Assembly: GCF_004345365.1 (NCBI RefSeq)
Contig: NZ_SLVF01000007.1
Location: forward strand, 124,001 to 188,000
DNA from: Kribbella sp. VKM Ac-2568
GTDB taxonomy: Bacteria; Actinomycetota; Actinomycetes; Propionibacteriales; Kribbellaceae
DNA: 64,000 nucleotides
Reading direction: 5' to 3'
Made by a program: the position numbers and the translations under genes. Positions 30,968 through 39,663 of this stretch are shown here, piece by piece. The notes beneath the pieces were generated by a model. It searched no databases. It was not told the DNA's origin and saw nothing but the letters and a program-made list of their open reading frames with translations. Within the stretch, counting starts at the first letter, position 1. Each line of letters starts with the position of its first letter.

Positions 30968-31987
30968 ATGAGTCTCGATCCACCGGACCCGCGCGGGGTC
31001 GACCGCTACGTCTCGACCGGCGAACTGCCCCGGCCGCGAGCGGTGACCCACCTGGTCGACGACGCGCACCGGATGTTCCGAGGCGTCGACGACGGCACGG
31101 TCTCGGACGTGTACCCCGCACTGGCCCGCGTGGACCCGGACTCGTTCGGCCTGTGCGTCACCGCCTCCGACGGTACGACGTACGAGGCGGGTGACTCCCG
31201 GGTGCCGTTCACCATCATGAGCGTGGCCAAGCCCCTCGTCTTCGCGCTGGTCTGCCAGGAGGTCGGGCTGGAGACCGTCCGCGACCTGGTCGGGGTCAAC
31301 GCGACCGGGCTCCCGTTCAACTCCGTGCAGGCGGTCGACCGGTCCGAGCGTGGGAGAACCAACCCGATGGTCAACTCCGGGGCGATCGCGACCGTGTCCC
31401 TCGCGCCCGGTGACTCGCCGGAGAGCCGCTGGCGGTTCATCGTCGACGGGCTGTCCCGCTTCGCCGGGCGACCGCTCTCACTGGACGAGGAGACCCTGGC
31501 ATCGGCCCTCGCGACGAACCACCGCAACCGTGCCCTGGCCGCGCTCCTCTCGAGTGTGGACGGCCTGGCGGGCGACCCTGGCGACGCCGTCGACCTGTAC
31601 ACCAAACAGAGCTGCCTGAGCGTGACCGCGGTCGACCTGGCGGTGATGGGTGCCACGTTGGCGGATGGTGGAGTCTGCCCGATCACCCAGGAACGGGTGA
31701 TCGCGCCGGACGTGGCCCGGGCGACCTTGGCCGTGATGGCGATCGCCGGGCTCTACGAGACCTCCGGCGACTGGCTGGTCGACGTCGGCGTACCGGGCAA
31801 GAGCGGCATCGGCGGCGGCATCGTCACGGTGTCACCGGGGAAAGGTGCCCTCGGCACCTTCTCGCCGCGGCTCGACCAGGCCGGCAACAGTGTCAGAGGA
31901 CAGCTGGCCGCTCGCTACCTTGCGCATCACCTCGGCCTGGACCTGTTGGCGTCGCAGCCGGTCCAGCCGGCGGTGTCTCCTGCCTGA
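30968..31987 (+). CDS. glsA: Glutaminase (GlsA family)
   Basis: A 339-residue serine-dependent beta-lactamase-fold glutaminase converting glutamine to glutamate and ammonia. The catalytic S-x-x-K is SVAK near residue 86-89 (FTIMSVAKPLVFALV). NPMVNSGAI is near 137, YTKQSC near 213, and GVPGKSGIGGGI near 276. All are family hallmarks; length is slightly above usual. The ATG at 30968 has GAGGA upstream. It closes the DUF1269-pepA-abgT-SLC13 operon, linking it to glutamate production. Its final 95 bases overlap the convergent Vps62-domain gene. Confidence 0.9.
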   Translation: MSLDPPDPRGVDRYVSTGELPRPRAVTHLVDDAHRMFRGVDDGTVSDVYPALARVDPDSFGLCVTASDGTTYEAGDSRVPFTIMSVAKPLVFALVCQEVGLETVRDLVGVNATGLPFNSVQAVDRSERGRTNPMVNSGAIATVSLAPGDSPESRWRFIVDGLSRFAGRPLSLDEETLASALATNHRNRALAALLSSVDGLAGDPGDAVDLYTKQSCLSVTAVDLAVMGATLADGGVCPITQERVIAPDVARATLAVMAIAGLYETSGDWLVDVGVPGKSGIGGGIVTVSPGKGALGTFSPRLDQAGNSVRGQLAARYLAHHLGLDLLASQPVQPAVSPA

Positions 31988-33878
31988 CAGCCACCGCGCG
32001 ATCGAAGTACAGGTAGGCGACGGCCAGGGCGGCCAGGGGCATCGCGACGGCGAAGAGCAGCGACGACACCAGGTTGATCAGCGAGGCCGACAGATCGGTG
32101 GCGAGCAGCAGGATGATCCCGGCGATCGGGCCTGCCGCGACGCCCAGACCGACCACGATGACCAGCGGTACGGCGGTCCGCCACCATCGGCCCTGCACCA
32201 GCCTGCGGCTCCGCTTGAGCGCCTCGGATCCGGAGCAGCCCTCGGCCACCACGATCGGTATGGCGAACGCCCGGCTGACCGCGTAGTAGATCGCCACCGG
32301 GATGGTGGCGACGAAGAACGTCAGCGCGGCGAGCACCACGTAGTACTGCAGGGCCACCCTGGCCAACGGCCGCCACAACGAGATGACGTGGCGGAGCGCA
32401 TCTCCCGTCGTCACGGACTGCCCGCGGTCCAGCTGGTCGAGGGTCCGGGTCAGGGCCGCCATCATCGACACGTACGCGACCAGCGTGAGGATCGTGGTGA
32501 CCAGTGCCACCACGGAAAGCCAGAACCCGGCCGGGTTCTGGGTGGGTGCGCCGAGATCGGCAGGAGCATCGCGGCGGTCCGCCTGGAGGCCCGCCAAGGT
32601 GACCGTCACAAGGCTCAGGACGACGAACACCAGCACGAACCCTGCGAAGGTGCCCGGCCGGCCGAGGAAGAGCCGGGCAGACGACACCACCGCCTGCCCC
32701 CAGGCCCTCTTCTTCCTGGCCGGCAGTGGATCGGCGTCGCTCCAGCGCGTGCGACTGGCCGCGAACCACACCAGCGCGACTCCGGCGACGAGCAGCAGGA
32801 TGAGGAGCCAGAGCCGGTCGAGGGTCTCGCGGAGCAGGTTCGACCCTGTCGCGACCGCGGCGCAGAAGACGGTGGTGCTGCTCGGCCCCAGGATCGAGCC
32901 CGCGGGCACGGTAGTGCTGTCGTCGCGCCAGGTGACCTCGGCGTCCTGGATGGGCGTGACCCACGACTCCTTCATGTTCGGCCCGGTCGGCCCGTCGAAG
33001 AACGAGCGCTGCCGTTCGCCCCACCGGCCCTCGAAACCCAGCCAGGGGTAGGCGGCGACGTAGTCGGTGGTCGCGAGCGGTACATAGGCGACCCGCGGCG
33101 TCATCCCGGCTTTAGGTCTGGTGGTGTCGTCACACCCCAGTCCCTCCGAGCCACGCCCGAGGTACAGGCGCTGGCCGTACTTGTTCGCGTGCGAGCCGGC
33201 GGCCGGATAGACGACCGGGTGGGTGCCGTCGACCACCTCGAGCTTCTTGTCACCCCACAACGCGCGCTCGGCTCCCCCGTGCTGGCTGTACCCGACCGCG
33301 ATCGGTTCCTGCGCGAGAGCCGCCGCCGGGTCGGGCGCGTCGAAGATGAGCTGGATCGACTCCCAGTCACCTTCGTGGGTGTTGTTGTAGTCGTTGAAGA
33401 CGTAGAAGAACCAGTACTCCAGGGAGAGCTTGTCCGGGAACTTCGGGTCCGAGGCCAGATGGGCGTAGACCGTGGCCGGGAAGGCCGCGTTGATGTCGGC
33501 GGACCACTCGGCGTACCCACAGCCCGGCCGGAGCGGATCGCCCGGGAAGTCCAGGAAATGCCCGGGGAAGCCGAGACTGATGTCCTTGGCCTCCGGCTGC
33601 GTCCGGACCAGGTCGGGTGGCCGCCACGGCCCACGGAGAGCGACCTGCTGATTGCCCAGTACGGCCTCGACGTCGGTCGGCTGGAACTGCTCTCCTTCGT
33701 CACAGCGCGACGCGTCGACCTGCAACTTGACGACAGGGGCGTAGCGCTCGGCGAGCTGACGCCCGGCGTCGTCCGGTGTGGCCCGGGTGGTGGCCGCGGC
33801 CGGGGCGGGCAGAGCGAGGATCGTCAGGGTGAGCAGTCCCGCGACCGCCACGAATCTCGTCCACCTGCGCGGCGCCAT
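31893..33878 (-). CDS. Secreted Vps62-like domain fused to a multi-helix membrane domain
   Basis: A 661-residue protein. A signal peptide is followed by an extracellular domain of about 320 residues resembling Vps62-related proteins (AERYAPVVKLQVDASRCDEG, YWFFYVFNDYNNTHEGDWES, HPVVYPAAGSHANKYG). A helix near 355 (LWLLILLLVAGVALVWFAAS) leads into a membrane domain of about six further helices with the amphipathic EALKRSRRLVQGRWWR segment found in glycerophosphoryl-diester-type membrane domains. The tail is proline-rich. Function unknown; Vps62 domains are thought to be hydrolase- or carbohydrate-related. It is convergent with glutaminase. Confidence 0.7.
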   Translation of the reverse strand: MAPRRWTRFVAVAGLLTLTILALPAPAAATTRATPDDAGRQLAERYAPVVKLQVDASRCDEGEQFQPTDVEAVLGNQQVALRGPWRPPDLVRTQPEAKDISLGFPGHFLDFPGDPLRPGCGYAEWSADINAAFPATVYAHLASDPKFPDKLSLEYWFFYVFNDYNNTHEGDWESIQLIFDAPDPAAALAQEPIAVGYSQHGGAERALWGDKKLEVVDGTHPVVYPAAGSHANKYGQRLYLGRGSEGLGCDDTTRPKAGMTPRVAYVPLATTDYVAAYPWLGFEGRWGERQRSFFDGPTGPNMKESWVTPIQDAEVTWRDDSTTVPAGSILGPSSTTVFCAAVATGSNLLRETLDRLWLLILLLVAGVALVWFAASRTRWSDADPLPARKKRAWGQAVVSSARLFLGRPGTFAGFVLVFVVLSLVTVTLAGLQADRRDAPADLGAPTQNPAGFWLSVVALVTTILTLVAYVSMMAALTRTLDQLDRGQSVTTGDALRHVISLWRPLARVALQYYVVLAALTFFVATIPVAIYYAVSRAFAIPIVVAEGCSGSEALKRSRRLVQGRWWRTAVPLVIVVGLGVAAGPIAGIILLLATDLSASLINLVSSLLFAVAMPLAALAVAYLYFDRAVAVRQETPPAGPAATPTGPGRGDAQGSERPAVL

Positions 33879-34093
33879 GGCCTAAGAATGCAGTACGCCG
33901 GTCCGCCTCAGCTCACCTCGTGAGTGTGATCCCACCCGGGATCCCTTCTGGTGAACGCCGGACGCACGTTGCCAGGCATCTCACCCGGTCTAGGTGATAC
34001 CGCCGTGGCCGGCCGGTTGGGAGAATGGCGGCACGGCCGCGTGGTCCCCTGCTGAGCGACTCCGCGCCTCCACCCGACCGGCCAGGAGGCCAG

Positions 34094-34552
34094 ATGTCGA
34101 CTTCGACCGACGCAGCGGCCCGGGCCAACGACGTACTGGGGCCGATCGATCTGCTCGTGGTGCAGATTCCGCCGGAGGGACTCGGTCCCGACGGGTTCGG
34201 CGTCCTGCTGGACCTGGCCGAGCGGGGGGTCATCCGGATCCTCGACCTCGAAGTCCTGAGCAAGGCCGACGACAGCTCGGTCGCACCGGTCAAGCTGGCG
34301 TCCGACATCCTGCCGGAACTGTCCGCCCTGGCGCCGTTCATCGGCTCGTTCTCCGGGCTGATGAACGCCGACGACCTCCGCGAGGCCGGGTCGCTGATCG
34401 AGGCCGGCCACCTGGGCGTCGTCGTCATCTACGAGAACGAGTGGGTCGTCTCGCTCGCCGCCGCGCTGCACGGCGAGGGCGCCCGCCTGGTCGCCTCCGG
34501 CCGGATCCCGGACGACGAGTTCGAGGCGGCGCTCGGCGAAGGTACCGGCTGA
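34094..34552 (+). CDS. DUF6325-type small protein
   Basis: A 152-residue acidic soluble protein: LGPIDLLVVQIPPEGLGPDG, then GVIRILDLEVLSKADDSSVA, then AGHLGVVVIYENEWVVSLAA. The pattern matches DUF6325 proteins that often sit beside SHOCT and DUF1269 genes in actinobacteria (from memory). Function unknown. The AGGAGG at 34084-34089 fixes the start at 34094. The SHOCT gene follows after 16 bases, so these two form an operon. Confidence 0.75.
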   Translation: MSTSTDAAARANDVLGPIDLLVVQIPPEGLGPDGFGVLLDLAERGVIRILDLEVLSKADDSSVAPVKLASDILPELSALAPFIGSFSGLMNADDLREAGSLIEAGHLGVVVIYENEWVVSLAAALHGEGARLVASGRIPDDEFEAALGEGTG

Positions 34553-34568
34553 CAGAGGGGATGTTCCG

Positions 34569-34841
34569 ATGGGATTGTTCAGAACGGCCGCGAGAACCGC
34601 TGTCGTCGCCGGTGTGGCGACCCGCGTGCACCAGCGCGTCTCCGAGCGGCAGCAGGGCACGTGGGCGGCCTCCACCAACGCCCCGGTCCCGACCTCGTTC
34701 GCGCCCCCCGCGACCCAGGCCCGGTCCGCGATGCTCGCCCAGCTGAAGGAACTCGGCGAGCTTCGCACGGCCGGGGTGCTCACGGACCAGGAGTTCGAGC
34801 ACCAGAAGGCCGAGATCCTCGCGGAATCCAAGCAGAAATGA
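34569..34841 (+). CDS. SHOCT domain protein
   Basis: A 90-residue basic protein with an N-terminal amphipathic/hydrophobic stretch (RTAARTAVVAGVATRVHQRV) and a C-terminal SHOCT helix pair (MLAQLKELGELRTAGVLTDQ, then EFEHQKAEILAES). SHOCT domains are short oligomerisation modules, often at the end of membrane or stress proteins. Here it is nearly the whole protein. Operon partner of the DUF6325 gene. Confidence 0.8.
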   Translation: MGLFRTAARTAVVAGVATRVHQRVSERQQGTWAASTNAPVPTSFAPPATQARSAMLAQLKELGELRTAGVLTDQEFEHQKAEILAESKQK

Positions 34842-34916
34842 TCGCCCGGGAAGGGTGATGCCGGCCGGGGACCGGAGCAGCACAGTCAGTCCCGACCATC
34901 CTGAGAGGGCAACGAC

Positions 34917-35138
34917 ATGACCCACTACGTCATCCGCGTCAAGGGCACGTTGTCCCGCGAGCTGACGAACGCCTTCCCGTCCATGGAGGTCCACTCCGAG
35001 CCCGCGCAGACCGTCCTGCACGGCTACCTGCACGACCAGGCCGCCCTGGCCGGCGTCTTCAACCACCTCGACATGCTCGGCGTCGACATCCTCGAGGTGA
35101 TGCACGTTCCTCAACCGGACGACCGAGAACCGGACTGA
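34917..35138 (+). CDS. Small protein related to the one at 12404-12694
   Basis: A 73-residue soluble protein: YVIRVKGTLSRELTNAFPSM, then LHGYLHDQAALAGVFNHLDM, then LGVDILEVMHVP. The order (Y-x-I/F-R-x-x-G-x-L, a central LHG or LRG-type strand, DQA-x-L, then LG-V-I/L) matches the small protein at 12404-12694, so I call them homologues. No function is known. GAGAGGG about 9 bases upstream supports ATG 34917. It lies 75 bases after the SHOCT gene and may share its transcript. Confidence 0.7.
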   Translation: MTHYVIRVKGTLSRELTNAFPSMEVHSEPAQTVLHGYLHDQAALAGVFNHLDMLGVDILEVMHVPQPDDREPD

Positions 35139-35162
35139 GATCCACCAGGCGACCCTTGGGGG

Positions 35163-36182
35163 TCAGAGCTTTTCGGCCAGGCGGGTCAGGATGGTGGCGG
35201 CCGGCTCTTCGGTGGCGTGCCTGAATCCCGTGCCGGCCCAGAGGTGCAGGTGCTCCTGGTCGCCGGCTGCCGCGGCGGCCTTGCGAAGACCGCTGGTCAG
35301 GTGGTGCAAGGCCGGATAGCCGTAAGGCGCGAGATCGCTGTACTGATTCGTGAAAGCGTTCGGCAGAGCTCGTGCGGGACGCCCGGTGAACGCGTGGGTC
35401 ACCACGGTGTCCGCCCGGCTGGGATCTGCCAGCGCCGCCCGGTGGGTGGCCGACGTGCCGGCCTCGTCGCTGCGCAGGAGAATGGTGCCGACGGCAACGG
35501 CATCCGCACCGGCCCGGATCACCGCGGCCACCTCCTCCGCGGTCGCCAGGCCGCCGGCGGCGATTACCGGCAGCCCGACGGTACGCCGTACGGCCGCGAC
35601 CAGGTCGTTGATCGGAACCTCTACCGGCGGCTGCTTCGGGGTGAAGGTGCCGGAGTGACCACCTGCCGCTGAGGCCTGTACCACCAGGGCATCGACGCCC
35701 GCGTCACTGGCGGCCTTGGCCTCGTCGATCGTGGTCACTGTCTGCAGGAGCAACGCGCCGGTGGCACGCAGTACGGCGAGGTCGTCGCGGCTCGGGACGC
35801 CGAACGTGAAGCTCACCACCGGGACCGGGTGGGCGCGCAGTACCTCGAGCTTCTCGTGCCAGCGATCGTCATCCTCGATCGGTTGGGCGGCTGCTAGCTC
35901 GATGCCGTACCGGTCCGCCTCCGCGGCGATGAGCCCGGCGTAGCGGCGGAACTCCTCACGATCGACAGGCAACGGGTTCGGCGCGAACAGGTTGACCCCG
36001 AAAGCCGTGGACGGCGCCGCGCTCAGCTCCTGATCGAGTGCCTCCGGTGACTTGTACCCGGCGGCCAGGAAGCCGAGGCTGCCGGCCTTCGCCGCCGCGT
36101 CGACGAGCCGCGCCGTAGTGGCGCCGCCGGCCATCGGAGCGGCGAACACCGGGAGGTCGAGACCGAGCTGATCGCTGAGCAT
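35163..36182 (-). CDS. Nitronate monooxygenase (2-nitropropane dioxygenase family)
   Basis: A 339-residue FMN-binding TIM-barrel enzyme that oxidises alkyl nitronates. Visible motifs are [20 protein letters not shown] at the start, [14 protein letters not shown] near residue 176-189 with the catalytic-type histidine, [20 protein letters not shown] and [16 protein letters not shown], the FMN phosphate site. ATG 36182, with AAAGG upstream, is the family-consistent start; the frame is open far upstream but that stretch is not protein-like. It is divergent from a LysR gene, which probably controls it. Confidence 0.88.
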   Translation of the reverse strand: MLSDQLGLDLPVFAAPMAGGATTARLVDAAAKAGSLGFLAAGYKSPEALDQELSAAPSTAFGVNLFAPNPLPVDREEFRRYAGLIAAEADRYGIELAAAQPIEDDDRWHEKLEVLRAHPVPVVSFTFGVPSRDDLAVLRATGALLLQTVTTIDEAKAASDAGVDALVVQASAAGGHSGTFTPKQPPVEVPINDLVAAVRRTVGLPVIAAGGLATAEEVAAVIRAGADAVAVGTILLRSDEAGTSATHRAALADPSRADTVVTHAFTGRPARALPNAFTNQYSDLAPYGYPALHHLTSGLRKAAAAAGDQEHLHLWAGTGFRHATEEPAATILTRLAEKL

Positions 36183-36283
36183 CACAGGCCTTTCGTCGGA
36201 AGCATCTCCCCGGTCGCGAACGGGGCGGCTCTCAAGGTAGGTGATCATGCTTGCTCGGTCCCTGCCGGCTTCACCACGACCGA

Positions 36284-36306
36284 GTTGCTCTCTGCTGAGA
36301 GGCAAC
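36284..36306. promoter_or_regulatory. Inverted repeat in the nmo/LysR divergent promoter
   Basis: GTTGCTCTC (36284-36292) and GAGAGGCAAC (36297-36306) form a dyad with one bulged G around TGCT. It sits 27 bases upstream of the LysR ATG in a 150-bp divergent gap, the usual place for a LysR-type binding site. The rest of the gap shows nothing else. Confidence 0.5.
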
Positions 36307-36332
36307 GCCTCCCACCGCCTTACGATCGACCC

Positions 36333-37253
36333 ATGGAGCTTCGCCAACTGCGGTACTTCGTCGCCGTGGCCGAGGAGCTGAACTTCGGCCGGGCCGCGGC
36401 TCGCCTGCACATCGCCGGGCCGTCGCTCTCCCAGCAGATCAAGTCCCTCGAGCGGGACCTGGGCGTCCGGTTGTTCGACCGCGACCGCCGGTCCGTCACG
36501 CTGACTGCCAGCGGCCAGGCGCTGCTGTCCTCGACGCGGGCGCTGCTCGAGCAGGCCGACGAGTTGCGACGTTCCGCGAGCGGTATGGCGGCGAGCGAAC
36601 CGGTCCGGCTCGGCTACGTCAGCTGGCACCCGGCCGACCTCGTCAGCCGCGCGTCCGGTGTCGCCCAGCTCCTGATCGACGCCTGGGTGCTGCCCTCGCA
36701 CGCCCAGGCGGCGCGGGTCGCGGACGGCACCCTCGATCTGGCGATCTGCTGGGTACTGTCCGACGACCTGGCCAAGCTCGACCTCGACGCGCAGGTGATC
36801 GGCGCGGACCGGCTGTTCGCCGTTGCCGTCGGCGCCGACGCGTCGCCGGTCCGGGCGAAGGACATCCTCGTCCCGGTGGACGCCGACACCGCCACCTGGT
36901 CGTCCTGGAACGCCTATGGAGAGGAGTTCGCCCACGACACCGGCGCGAAGCTCGAGTACATCGACGACGGCGGGATCACCGGTGACGCCTTCTTCGACAA
37001 CGTACGCCGCCTCCGCCGTCCCCTGCTGAACTCGCCGAAGAGCCAGCTCGGGCCGCTGCCACCCGACCTCGTCCGGCGCCAGGTGATCGACCCCTCGCCG
37101 TACTGGACCTGGTGCCTGGTGACGCGGCGCGACGAGTCCCGGAAAGCGGTGCACGCCACCGTCGAAGTACTGACCCGCGACCTCGCCTCGCTCGACCTCG
37201 AGACAGCCTGGCTACCGGCCGGCGACCCGTACCGCACGGCACGCACGCACTAG
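36333..37253 (+). CDS. LysR family transcriptional regulator
   Basis: A 306-residue regulator. The winged helix-turn-helix is at residues 1-60 ([20 protein letters not shown], then [20 protein letters not shown]). The effector domain is a periplasmic-binding-type fold ([12 protein letters not shown] onward). The start at 36333 matches the standard LysR N-terminus. It is divergent from the nitronate monooxygenase gene and probably responds to a nitro compound or a related signal (inference). The MFS gene follows on the same strand after 64 bases. Confidence 0.88.
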   Translation: MELRQLRYFVAVAEELNFGRAAARLHIAGPSLSQQIKSLERDLGVRLFDRDRRSVTLTASGQALLSSTRALLEQADELRRSASGMAASEPVRLGYVSWHPADLVSRASGVAQLLIDAWVLPSHAQAARVADGTLDLAICWVLSDDLAKLDLDAQVIGADRLFAVAVGADASPVRAKDILVPVDADTATWSSWNAYGEEFAHDTGAKLEYIDDGGITGDAFFDNVRRLRRPLLNSPKSQLGPLPPDLVRRQVIDPSPYWTWCLVTRRDESRKAVHATVEVLTRDLASLDLETAWLPAGDPYRTARTH

Positions 37254-37317
37254 GCCCGGGACAAACCAGGGGATCCCACTGGTGCGAGTTCCTCCTGATT
37301 CCCGCAGTGTGGGAGGC

Positions 37318-38796
37318 ATGTCCCTTGAGCAGGCAAGCCCGTCCGTCCCGCTGAGTAGTAGGACGGGAATCGCGGTCATCTGCGCGACCGTGCTGGCCTC
37401 GATGATCGGGTTCCTCGATGCCTCGGTCGTCACGGTCGCCTTGCCTGCCATCGGCGAGGACCAGAACGCCGGCGTAGCCGAACTGCAGTGGGTGGTGACG
37501 AGTTTCCTGGTGACGGTCGCGGCCCTCCTCCTAGTCGCCGGTGGTCTCTCGGACCGCTACGGACGGCGACGGATCCTGGCGGTCGGGCTGGTGATCACCC
37601 TGGGGGCGTCGGTGCTGTGTGCGCTCGCTCCGTCGGTGGGTCTGCTGATCGCGGCTCGGGTGCTCCAGGGAATCGGCGGCGCCCTGGTGGTGCCGAGCAG
37701 CCTGGCCCTCCTCAACGCGACCCTGCGCCCCGAGGACCGGGCCCGCGGGATCGGCATCTGGGCGGGGCTTGCGACACTCGGTATGACGGTCGGTCCGTAC
37801 GCGGGTGGCTGGCTTTCGGACACCTACTCCTGGCGCTGGCTGTTCCTGCTGAACGCGCCGCTGGTGATCGCCGCGCTGCTCGTACTGCGAAGCGTCCCGG
37901 ACAGCAGGGATCCCGCGGCCAGCGGCCGGCCCGACGTGCCGGGTTCGCTGCTCACTGCGGTCGGGTTCGGCGGGGTCATCTACGCGCTCACCGAAGGTGC
38001 CGCCAAGGGCTGGTCCCGTCCTTCGGTCGTGGTCGCCGGCCTGGTCGGTATCGCCTGCCTGGTGACGCTGTTCCCGTTCGAGGCGATGCGGCGGCATCCG
38101 ATGTTGCAGCTGCGGCTGTTCCAGTCGCGCCAGTTCGACGCGATCAACGCCGGCACGCTGCTCTTCTACGGCGCCCTGGCCGCCTCGTCGTACCTGCTCT
38201 ACCTGCAACTGGAGCTGCAACTGGGCTACAGCGCGAGCGCCGCGGGAGCCGCGCTGATCCCCTCCTCGATCGTCTTCCTGCTCATCTCGCCGGTCAGTGG
38301 GTCCCTGGTGGCCCGCTTCGGTCCCGGGTGGTTGATGGCAGCAGGGATGACCATCGTCGGGATCGCGTTCGTCTACCTGTCCGCGCTCGGACCGGGTTCG
38401 AGCTACCTGGGCGGTGTGCTCCCGGGGAATCTTGTGTACGGACTGGGACTCGGACTGGCAGTCACACCATTGACTGCCGCTGTGCTCGCGGCGGTGAGCA
38501 GCGCCGACCTCGGTGAGGCCTCCGCGGTCAACAACACCGTGTCGCGCATCGGTGGCGTGGCCGCGATCGCAGTACTCCCGGCACTGGCTGGCGGCGTCGA
38601 CCTCAGCCTCACCGAGACAATCGCCGCAAGCTTCCGCCCCGCGATGCTCGCCACCGCGGGGCTCTGCTTGGCCGCGGCGGCAATCTCCGTCGCCTTCGTC
38701 TCCAAGACCACCACAACCTCCACCCCACGCATGGCTCCTCCACCACCCCACGCCTGCATAGCCAACTGCGTGCCCCCAGAGAAGGTCTCCGCATGA
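37318..38796 (+). CDS. MFS drug exporter, DHA2-type (14 helices)
   Basis: A 492-residue major facilitator. FLDASVVTVALPAIGED is motif D1-like near residue 30. Motif A is GGLSDRYGRRRILAVG near 75. Motif C-like GLATLGMTVGPYAGGWLSD is near 155. About 14 helices suggest the QacA/EmrB (DHA2) group, proton-driven exporters of drugs or metabolites. GGGAGG almost touches ATG 37318, so the exact start may differ by a few codons. It is convergent with a TetR gene only 3 bases away, the probable regulator. Confidence 0.85.
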   Translation: MSLEQASPSVPLSSRTGIAVICATVLASMIGFLDASVVTVALPAIGEDQNAGVAELQWVVTSFLVTVAALLLVAGGLSDRYGRRRILAVGLVITLGASVLCALAPSVGLLIAARVLQGIGGALVVPSSLALLNATLRPEDRARGIGIWAGLATLGMTVGPYAGGWLSDTYSWRWLFLLNAPLVIAALLVLRSVPDSRDPAASGRPDVPGSLLTAVGFGGVIYALTEGAAKGWSRPSVVVAGLVGIACLVTLFPFEAMRRHPMLQLRLFQSRQFDAINAGTLLFYGALAASSYLLYLQLELQLGYSASAAGAALIPSSIVFLLISPVSGSLVARFGPGWLMAAGMTIVGIAFVYLSALGPGSSYLGGVLPGNLVYGLGLGLAVTPLTAAVLAAVSSADLGEASAVNNTVSRIGGVAAIAVLPALAGGVDLSLTETIAASFRPAMLATAGLCLAAAAISVAFVSKTTTTSTPRMAPPPPHACIANCVPPEKVSA

Positions 38797-38799
38797 CCT

Positions 38800-39489
38800 T
38801 CAGCGGGCCGGCGCTTCGGGGGTGGGGGCGAGGCCGTTGAGGATGTGGGTCAGGCCCCAGAGGAACTGTTCGGTGGTGAAGTACTTCGCGACGGTGGCGG
38901 CAGTGCTCGTGGTGCGGGGGTAGGTGGTGGTGGAGATGGTGTCGAGGGTGGCTCGGCGGGTGGTGATGCGTTCGGACTCGGTGAGATCGGCGTGGTCGAG
39001 GCCGGCTACTTCCAGGGCGATGGCGCCGAGAACGTAGACCACCAGGACGTACGAGGCGCGGGCCGCGTCGTCGGCGGTGGCGCCCGCGTCTGCCAGTACT
39101 CCGGCGAGGGACTCGCGGAGCATCAGCGCGTTGGGGCCGTCCATGGGACCACCCAGGAGCAGGTGAACCGCGCCCGGGTGAGCCACCAGTCGGGTTCGCA
39201 GCTCCAGGGCAAGGGCTTCGACCCGCTCTCTCCAGGGCATCTGCCGATCGGCGAACCGGTCGTGGTTGACCTCCCCGAGGAATCGCTCGACAAGGGCCCG
39301 CAGTACGGCGGCCTTGTTGGGGAAGTAGGTGTAGACGGCGTTCGGCGCGATACCGAGCTGGGCGGCGATCCCCCGGACCGACACCGAGGCCGCGCCGCCG
39401 GTGTCCAGCTGCGAGAGAGCGGCGTCGAGGATGGCTTGCTCCGTGACGGCGCGCGGCCGGCCCATCCGGCGGTTCGGCGACTGCGTCAT
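38800..39489 (-). CDS. TetR family repressor beside the MFS exporter
   Basis: A 229-residue TetR protein. The DNA-binding part covers residues 8-55 (RMGRPRAVTEQAILDAALSQ, then VSVRGIAAQLGIAPNAVYTY). The C-terminal domain resembles TetR_C of drug-responsive members and ends in a poorly conserved tail. ATG 39489 is the family-like start; GGGAG lies about 9 bases upstream. A TGTAC-GAC-GTACA dyad 27 bases upstream is probably its own operator. The convergent MFS gene is the likely target, though no matching dyad is evident in front of it. Confidence 0.85.
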   Translation of the reverse strand: MTQSPNRRMGRPRAVTEQAILDAALSQLDTGGAASVSVRGIAAQLGIAPNAVYTYFPNKAAVLRALVERFLGEVNHDRFADRQMPWRERVEALALELRTRLVAHPGAVHLLLGGPMDGPNALMLRESLAGVLADAGATADDAARASYVLVVYVLGAIALEVAGLDHADLTESERITTRRATLDTISTTTYPRTTSTAATVAKYFTTEQFLWGLTHILNGLAPTPEAPAR

Positions 39490-39515
39490 CCAAGGGCTCC
39501 CGGCTGTTGACTTTC

Positions 39516-39528
39516 TGTACGACGTACA
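39516..39528. promoter_or_regulatory. TetR autoregulatory dyad
   Basis: TGTAC-GAC-GTACA, with 5-base perfect arms around 3 bases, lies 27 bases upstream of the TetR start and beside an AT-rich ATATTGT stretch that could be promoter sequence. Confidence 0.45.
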
Positions 39529-39663
39529 TATTGTGGAACGGAGTGTCAAAGACCCGGTCACCGGGTCTCACCTTTGGCGATCGGTGTGCGGGGCAGGACC
39601 ACCGGAGGTCCGTATTTCTTGGGGGTTGAGGCAGACCTCCGCTCGCTGAGGGGGTTGGCCGGC

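Noticed and set aside
31845-33923. 692-codon plus-strand frame opposite the Vps62-domain gene
   Set aside because: It is a compositional shadow with no start signal or domains. The minus-strand gene has a signal peptide and membrane helices.
35163-37154. Long N-terminal extension of nitronate monooxygenase up to 37154
   Set aside because: The upstream frame crosses the whole LysR gene antisense and has no family resemblance. ATG 36182 is supported by a ribosome-binding site.
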